From Planctomycetales bacterium (GTDB lineage: Bacteria; Planctomycetota; Planctomycetia; Pirellulales; Pirellulaceae), in assembly GCA_020426625.1 (NCBI GenBank), contig JAGQPR010000002.1:1-62213 (forward strand): a stretch of 62,213 nucleotides of DNA, in the 5' to 3' direction. Every line of letters starts with the position of its first letter. Within the stretch, counting starts at the first letter, position 1. The notes beneath the pieces are model-generated. The model saw nothing but the letters and a program-made list of their open reading frames with translations. It was not told the DNA's origin and made no database searches. Made by a program: the position numbers and the translations under genes. This document shows, one piece after another, positions 57,307 to 62,213 of the stretch.

Positions 57307-57563
57307 CAGATTCCCAGCCGCAAACGGTACAAACCGCTTGACATTTTACACCCAATAGATCCACGAATATACTCTGAGCTATTCCCATTCGGCCGTAAAA
57401 CGTTGCCAGCGCGAGTCCGCAGATTCGATCGCTTCAAGCGAGAATCGTCGCGACAAAGCCACAATTGCACGGCGGATGCAGCGTTCGATTAGATAAGCAA
57501 CCAGAGTTGCCAAGGTCGGAAGCGCTTTTTGGGAGATTTTCTGAAGTTTATTGAGGAACGCGC
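57307..57563. promoter_or_regulatory. Divergent promoter region of the sigma/surface-protein block
   Basis: 257 bases between the ATG of the surface-protein operon (minus) and the sigma gene (plus). Both promoters must be here. I cannot name -35/-10 boxes with confidence. The sigma gene has ribosome site GAGGA at 57553-57557. Confidence 0.5.
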
Positions 57564-58148
57564 ATGTCAAGCAAAGCGGATAACAATCAGCCCTCCGACA
57601 GCCAATTGCTGGAAAGAATCCGCAACGGCGATGAATTGGCTTCCGCCGAATTGTTCAACCGCTACTACAATCGCTTGGTCAGGTGGGCGGCGACCAAGAT
57701 GTCGTTGAACCTCCGTAGCTTTGACGCGCCGAGCGACATCGCGCAATCGGCCATGAAGAGTGTGATGCTCGGAATCCCCATTGGAAAATTTCAGCTTGAG
57801 AGTGGCCGCCGCCTGTGGGCGCTGCTTGTGACAGTTACCATTCGCAAGATCATCAATCGGTCCAAGAAACGGCGACCGGATCGATTAGATCACGAAGTCT
57901 TGTCCGAACCAGAAATAGAACATTGCCAGCTTGAGTTGGCGGAAATGCTTGATGTCGTCGCTCGCGAACAAAGCGAGCTGGACCAGCAAATTACTCGCTG
58001 TTATCTCGAGGGCAACACCAAAGTGGATATTGCTCGAAAACTGGACGTAACCGAGCGCACGGTTTTTCGAGCCATCAACGGACTCGAATCGGCGTTGCAG
58101 CGGCTGTTGCGTCGAGCCGAACATCCTCCACGTCTTCCAGGTACCTAA
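57564..58148 (+). CDS. ECF-type RNA polymerase sigma factor
   Basis: 194 residues, ATG 57564 with GAGGA 6 nt upstream. Region 2 is ASAELFNRYYNRLVRWAATKM to PSDIAQSAMKSVM. A linker and WALLVTVTIRKIINRSKKRRP follow. Region 4 is CYLEGNTKVDIARKLDVTERTVFRAINGLESALQRLL with the helix-turn-helix. No anti-sigma gene is adjacent. ECF groups typical of planctomycetes are often linked to Ser/Thr kinases instead, and here the divergent operon encodes one, so control by phosphorylation is plausible. It probably drives the divergent operon (inference). Confidence 0.92.
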   Translation: MSSKADNNQPSDSQLLERIRNGDELASAELFNRYYNRLVRWAATKMSLNLRSFDAPSDIAQSAMKSVMLGIPIGKFQLESGRRLWALLVTVTIRKIINRSKKRRPDRLDHEVLSEPEIEHCQLELAEMLDVVAREQSELDQQITRCYLEGNTKVDIARKLDVTERTVFRAINGLESALQRLLRRAEHPPRLPGT

Positions 58149-58339
58149 ACTCACCAGGTGTTCTGGTCGGCCGGAATATACGGCCAGCTGGATGCGCTGC
58201 TTAAAAGCAAAATGTCGAAAATGTTGAAGCGAAACGTATCGACCGATATGTATTCTTTGCTCGGTAAAGAATGAGGCTTACGCAACTATGCCTGCTTTGC
58301 CAAAGCATCAGAGCTGGACGCGACCTGTATAACCTGTGG

Positions 58340-58391
58340 ATATTCGCCTTTGCGGAATTCTCGCGTCGGGACATAATGTGGCATTCATGAA
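58340..58391. repeat. 52-bp dispersed repeat, copy 2
   Basis: Identical to 43810-43861 over 52 bases and in the same orientation. Here it lies 33 nt upstream of the helicase start, so it may contribute to that gene's leader or promoter. Confidence 0.85.
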
Positions 58392-58423
58392 GAAGGGGTT
58401 GTCTACGAGCATGGAGGCCAGAA

Positions 58424-61400
58424 ATGCAGTTTCCACAAGCGTGCCGAGCAGAATTCTCCAGCGGCGATCGCGCGCGGGGCGAAGAATCGCGGTTTGGAGA
58501 TAGAATTCGGTTTCTCGATATTGGCCACAAGGGCGTGCGCGCTAATGCCAGTGGGTCATTCGGTGAATCGTACTTGGTGGAGATAGACCTGCAAGATATC
58601 GCTGCGGGAGGACTGGGCGTCTACTGCGGCTGCCCTCGGTTTGCTGATGGATTCAATTGCAAGCATCTTTGGGCCACGATCAAGAAGCTGGATGCAACCG
58701 TCGATCTCGCGCTACCGGTTACAGAGCTCAGTTTCTATGAAATCGAGCCCGGCGAAGTGACCATAGGCCATCCCAGGCAGACACGCCAGGCATCGAGCCC
58801 TTCAAAAAAAGCCGCAACTCGAAACTCTAGTAACAAAAGACATGTGGCCCGTGCTAAGAGCCCTAGCATCCGCAAAGCAGCCAAGGTTACTTCGTCGCAG
58901 CCGCTTTGGAAGCACCAGCTTCAGCGGATGCAGGGCAACCGATTTGCAGGGCAGAAAAAGGTGCCATCGCTCTCTGTCCTGCCGGGCGCGTTGACCGAAG
59001 AAAAGCACTGGTTTGTCTTCTCGATCATGGGCAACTCGGATCAATTTTCGCTCGTTCTCATGCGCAGTACCCGCAAGGCAGACGGCTCATGGGGACGGCC
59101 AGTGGCTGTACAAATCGACCCCCAAAAGCAAGACACCATCACGCTACCCGAAGACCGACGAGCCGTATCACTGCTTGAGCCAGTTCAAGAGTATCGATCC
59201 CGCTCGTACCATTATAGTTTTCGCAGCGAAGCGGCTACCCGGTTGTTCCAGATCAACCCGGCGATCTTGGAGGAAACCCTACATGCCTTGGCGGAAACCA
59301 AACGCCTGGCGTGGAAACTGGGCGATTCACAACAACATTTCGAAGACGCTCAACCTGTACAACTAGTTGACCTGGGGGCACCTTGGCTGCTGGTGTTTGA
59401 ACTTAATCCGGACGAAGAAAAGAACTCCAATGCAGTGCTCTCCGTTGCGCTGCATCGAGGTGGAGATGTGATTGGTCTCGATTCGGTCATGTGGAGCAAC
59501 GCATTGGGATGCGCTCTAGTTCAGGGGGAAAGTAGCACAGACTCCGCTCTTGACCAAGAAGGCGCTGAAGAATGCGCTTCAACAGAAGCGTCTATACAGT
59601 CGCCACTCGCTAATCTCAGTTTAGGCGAGCTTGCAGAATCGGAAGCAACGATTTGTACGAAACTGGTTCGAGTTGAGCCTTCGCATATCCCGCTGCTAGT
59701 TTCCTGGCAACAGACCAAAAAGATCTCTGTCCAGAAGCGGAGTTTGCCCTCTTTGCTTGAATATCTGAATGAGAACTTTTCACATATCGAACTACAAATT
59801 GCACCTGCGCTGGGCGTCGGTTCTCAAACTTGCATTCCGCAAGCTAGATGCCAACTTTCCCAAGCCGAATACAAGGGAACTGGATTCGCAGCTTCTTTTC
59901 AGGCTATCTACGCTGAGAAGGCCATTGAGATGGACTCGTCGCGACGCTGGTGGTTCGATCGCGGCTCCTCGCAAATATATAAACGTAACTTGTCTCACGA
60001 AGAGCAGTGGCTTCAGTCCTTGCCTGCCGACGATTTTGTAGTTGGGCACAATCGGGATTTCGCCAGGGAATTGCAACTCAAACCTGATCGATTTTTGCAA
60101 GTCGTTTCACAGCTGCGCGATGCCGGATGGGAAGTGGTAGCCAATGGAGCCGCTATCAAAATCGCCAGCAATTTCAACATCAGTGTGACCAGTGGTTTAG
60201 ACTGGTTCGATTTGCAGGCAAATGCGGAATTCGACGGCTCCCAGGCATCACTGCCCGAGTTGCTGAAGGCTCTGAAAGCTGGTGAGCGATTTGTGCGACT
60301 AGATGACGGAACTTGCGGCATGTTGCCCGAAGACTGGTTAAAGCGTTTCGTCGATCTACATTCACGCGGCGAAGAAATGGATGGTGCTATTCGCTTTAAG
60401 AAATCTCAGGGATTGATTCTTGATGCGATGCTCGAAGAGCACAAAGATGTAGTTCGCGATCGAAACTTCAACCGTTTCTGCACCAAACTGAGAAGTTTTA
60501 CCGGTGTTCGGCCAGCCGAGCCGCCCCGCACGTTTAGTGGTGACTTGCGAGAGTATCAGAAGCTTGGCCTGGGTTGGTTCAACTTCCTGCGAGAATTTGG
60601 TTTTGGTGGCTGCCTAGCCGATGACATGGGTTTAGGGAAGACGATCCAAGTGTTGGCCATGCTGGACAGACGTCGCACACAACGTGGCTCCAAATCGAAT
60701 CCCAAGCAACCGATGTCCATGGTCGTCGTTCCCAAGAGTCTCATATTCAATTGGATGGACGAGGCTGCCAAGTTTGTGCCTGCGTTGAAAGTCATGAACT
60801 ACACCGGGCTCGACCGCCGCCAACTCTGGGACAACCGAGATTCAGATCCGGACCTATTGTTGACAACCTATGGCACGATTCGCAATGACATTGCCTTTCT
60901 GCGAGAGATAAAGTTCGATTATCTCATTCTCGACGAGGCCCAGGCAATCAAGAATCCCGATAGCCAAGCCGCCAAGGCATCGCGTTTGTTGCAAGGCGAC
61001 CATCGTCTAGCGATGACGGGGACACCTGTTGAGAACCACTTGGGAGATCTCTGGTCGATCTTCGACTTCCTCAATCCCAGCATGCTGGCCAAGTCCAAAG
61101 GCTCAGCCCACAAAGCAGCGACAGCCTACATGGAAAGCGATAGCGAACGCCAGGCCGTAGAACAAGTCGGTCGTGCGCTACGACCATTTATTCTGCGCCG
61201 AACCAAACAGCAAGTCCTCGCGGAGCTACCTGACAAGGTCGAACAAACGCTCTCTTGCAAGATGAATGGACGCCAACGAAAACTGTACGAACAACTTCGA
61301 GAGCACTATCGATTGCACCTGAGCAATAAGGTTAAAGAGTTGGGGCTGAAGAAATCCAAAATACATGTTTTGGAGGCTCTCTTGCGGATGCGTCAGGTCG

Positions 61401-61948
61401 CTTGCGACCCGCGGCTAGTCAAACCCGAGTGTGGTATCCGGGGTGCGAAACTGGACTCGCTGCTGGAACAACTCGGTGAGCTAGTCAACGAGGGCCACAA
61501 AGTACTGATATTCTCGCAATTCACCAAGCTCTTGGGATTACTGCGGCGGGACATCGACGAACGTTCTTGGCAGTATGAATACTTGGATGGTAAGACTACC
61601 AATCGTGCCAAGTGTGTTCAGCGCTTTCAAGACGACGAAGCTTGTAAACTTTTTTTGATCAGCCTAAAAGCTGGCGGCAATGGTCTGAATCTCACTGCAG
61701 CTGATTATGTATTCATCTTGGATCCATGGTGGAATCCCGCCGTGGAAGCGCAAGCCATCGATCGCGCCCATCGCTTGGGCCAGACGAAACCGGTGATTGC
61801 CTACCGCATGATTTGCGCGGGTACCGTCGAAGAAAAGATCATTCAACTGCAAGCCGCCAAGCGAGAACTGGCGGACGCGATCATTTGCCAAGAAAAGAGT
61901 TTGATTAGCGACCTAACCGCTGACGATCTCCAAGCTCTCTTGAGCTAA
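58424..61948 (+). CDS. SWIM-domain SNF2-family helicase
   Basis: 1,174 residues; ATG 58424 has GGAGG at 58413-58417. A SWIM zinc finger is at residues 68-81 (YCGCPRFADGFNCKH: Cys68, Cys70, Cys79, His81). A basic linker and a ~500-residue middle region follow. The SNF2 motor has Walker A DDMGLGKTIQV near residue 733, the DEAQ box LDEAQAIKN near 837, and motifs SRLLQGDHRLAMTGTPVEN, VLIFSQFTKLL, SLKAGGNGLNLTAADYV and AIDRAHRLGQTKPV. Such proteins (RapA/HepA and bacterial SWI2/SNF2) remodel protein-DNA or polymerase complexes with ATP. No nuclease or methylase partner is next to it in the window, so a defence role is not supported. Confidence 0.93.
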   Translation: MQFPQACRAEFSSGDRARGEESRFGDRIRFLDIGHKGVRANASGSFGESYLVEIDLQDIAAGGLGVYCGCPRFADGFNCKHLWATIKKLDATVDLALPVTELSFYEIEPGEVTIGHPRQTRQASSPSKKAATRNSSNKRHVARAKSPSIRKAAKVTSSQPLWKHQLQRMQGNRFAGQKKVPSLSVLPGALTEEKHWFVFSIMGNSDQFSLVLMRSTRKADGSWGRPVAVQIDPQKQDTITLPEDRRAVSLLEPVQEYRSRSYHYSFRSEAATRLFQINPAILEETLHALAETKRLAWKLGDSQQHFEDAQPVQLVDLGAPWLLVFELNPDEEKNSNAVLSVALHRGGDVIGLDSVMWSNALGCALVQGESSTDSALDQEGAEECASTEASIQSPLANLSLGELAESEATICTKLVRVEPSHIPLLVSWQQTKKISVQKRSLPSLLEYLNENFSHIELQIAPALGVGSQTCIPQARCQLSQAEYKGTGFAASFQAIYAEKAIEMDSSRRWWFDRGSSQIYKRNLSHEEQWLQSLPADDFVVGHNRDFARELQLKPDRFLQVVSQLRDAGWEVVANGAAIKIASNFNISVTSGLDWFDLQANAEFDGSQASLPELLKALKAGERFVRLDDGTCGMLPEDWLKRFVDLHSRGEEMDGAIRFKKSQGLILDAMLEEHKDVVRDRNFNRFCTKLRSFTGVRPAEPPRTFSGDLREYQKLGLGWFNFLREFGFGGCLADDMGLGKTIQVLAMLDRRRTQRGSKSNPKQPMSMVVVPKSLIFNWMDEAAKFVPALKVMNYTGLDRRQLWDNRDSDPDLLLTTYGTIRNDIAFLREIKFDYLILDEAQAIKNPDSQAAKASRLLQGDHRLAMTGTPVENHLGDLWSIFDFLNPSMLAKSKGSAHKAATAYMESDSERQAVEQVGRALRPFILRRTKQQVLAELPDKVEQTLSCKMNGRQRKLYEQLREHYRLHLSNKVKELGLKKSKIHVLEALLRMRQVACDPRLVKPECGIRGAKLDSLLEQLGELVNEGHKVLIFSQFTKLLGLLRRDIDERSWQYEYLDGKTTNRAKCVQRFQDDEACKLFLISLKAGGNGLNLTAADYVFILDPWWNPAVEAQAIDRAHRLGQTKPVIAYRMICAGTVEEKIIQLQAAKRELADAIICQEKSLISDLTADDLQALLS

Positions 61949-61982
61949 GCTAAGCACCAACACAAGTTCACCGATTCTTGAG

Positions 61983-61997
61983 CAACCGTGGCTAACG
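61983..61997. repeat. Short dispersed repeat CAACCGTGGCTAACG
   Basis: Identical 15 bases occur at 37118-37132 in the same orientation, also in a spacer. It abuts the MITE-like element at 62000. Confidence 0.5.
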
Positions 61998-61999
61998 GG

Positions 62000-62143
62000 C
62001 TAGTGCTCTGTCAACATTAAGATTTAGGGTGCAGTGTCTAAGTGGGATAAGGCTTCCAGCTTGTCAATTCCAGGTGACGATGCTCATGGCAAGCAAGATG
62101 CTTGCGCCACTTCTTAATGTTCTTAGTCTTGACAGAGCACTAG
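62000..62143. mobile_element. MITE-like element, copy 1, with CTAG ends
   Basis: 144 bases bounded by CTAG on both sides. The terminal inverted repeats are AGTGCTCTGTCAA (62002-62014) and TTGACAGAGCACT (62129-62141), exact over 13 bases. The inner arms pair again (AGTGGGATAAGGCTTCCAGC with CAAGCAAGATGCTTGCGCCACT, imperfect). It is non-coding. A degenerate relative lies at 26560-26690. CTAG flanks fit a target-site duplication around TA as made by IS630/Tc1-type transposases, but no such transposase is in the window. Confidence 0.7.
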
Positions 62144-62213
62144 TGTCAAGAATTGGAAATTCAGTTCCACATAATCCTTCCGCAAAATTAGCCGCTGTGC
62201 GCTAGCACGCGGT
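62140..62213. repeat. CTAG-bounded palindromic repeat, copy cut by window end
   Basis: 74 bases matching 42185-42258 at 70 positions, starting CTAGTGTCAAGAATTGG and ending GCTAGCACGCGGT. It shares its CTAG with the right end of the MITE-like element at 62000-62143, and continues beyond the window. Confidence 0.75.

Noticed and set aside
58290..58306. Short TGCTTTG/CAAAGCA palindrome after the sigma gene
   Set aside because: Loop of one base and no T-tract; too short to call a terminator.
58424..61948. SNF2 helicase as part of a defence island
   Set aside because: No nuclease, methylase or other defence gene lies beside it in the window; the SWIM-SNF2 architecture is also common in housekeeping proteins.
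1..62213. CRISPR arrays, tRNA or rRNA genes, prophage or complete IS elements
   Set aside because: None seen on reading: no regular repeat-spacer array, cloverleaf with CCA end, or transposase/integrase frame was found.

Overview
The window reads as the chromosome of a planctomycete, most likely a Pirellulaceae/Rhodopirellula-type bacterium. The grounds are the LExR-x-L N-terminal motif on three giant or secreted proteins, a DUF4347 adhesin, a Cys-type sulfatase, a Tat-signal Gfo/Idh/MocA protein, a DUF1501 remnant, an ECF sigma factor beside a Ser/Thr kinase and a CHAT protein, and loosely packed genes with short palindromic repeats between them. This placement is inferred from gene families; no rRNA gene is present and I ran no search.

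Left part (1-19.1 kb): a minus-strand run holds a TolC-type outer-membrane protein, a shortened SecA-like ATPase and a secreted beta-propeller/phosphoesterase protein. Divergent from it is a plus-strand signalling cassette: a ~2,460-residue DUF4347 adhesin, a hybrid histidine kinase (PAS, HisKA, HATPase, REC, Hpt) 13 nt behind it, and an HD-GYP response regulator. This looks like surface attachment coupled to cyclic-di-GMP breakdown.

Middle (19.2-42 kb): mostly unrelated single genes. They include an ArsR repressor divergent from a TSUP (TauE/SafE) permease with a candidate operator between them, an alpha/beta-hydrolase fused to an MhpD-like hydratase domain, a GT4 glycosyltransferase, a sulfatase, a Gfo/Idh/MocA protein, proA, a lone fliM, an EamA-type permease coupled to a CnoX-like thioredoxin/TPR protein, a two-unit heavy-metal-binding (TRASH/YHS-like) secreted protein, a sulfotransferase-SDR-FabH operon, and an aldose epimerase-rhodanese pair. 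A 988-codon ORF holds two copies of an undescribed ~270-300 residue unit and ends in a Wza-like segment. Decayed pieces of a DUF1501 gene, a TPR gene and possibly a membrane-protein gene are also visible.

Right part (42-62 kb): repeat-rich spacers surround a small DUF1328 gene (42388-42555, 55 aa) and a one-helix membrane protein of unknown function. Then comes a long minus-strand series. Divergent from an ECF sigma gene are a DUF11/SdrB-type surface protein with a C-terminal membrane anchor, a membrane Ser/Thr kinase with a DUF4384-like outer domain, and an exported TPR-CHAT (caspase-like) protein, with 16-nt spacing and then overlap. An RTX calcium-binding protein and a PDZ/HExxH metallopeptidase follow in the same direction. 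This sigma-surface protein-kinase-protease block is the best candidate for an undescribed system. A SWIM-domain SNF2 helicase closes the window.

Short mobile or palindromic DNA is a second theme. There are two MITE-like elements (26560-26690; 62000-62143), a composite CTAG-bounded palindromic element (42127-42391) with a further copy running off the right edge, a 52-bp identical repeat (43810-43861 and 58340-58391), and several perfect inverted repeats.
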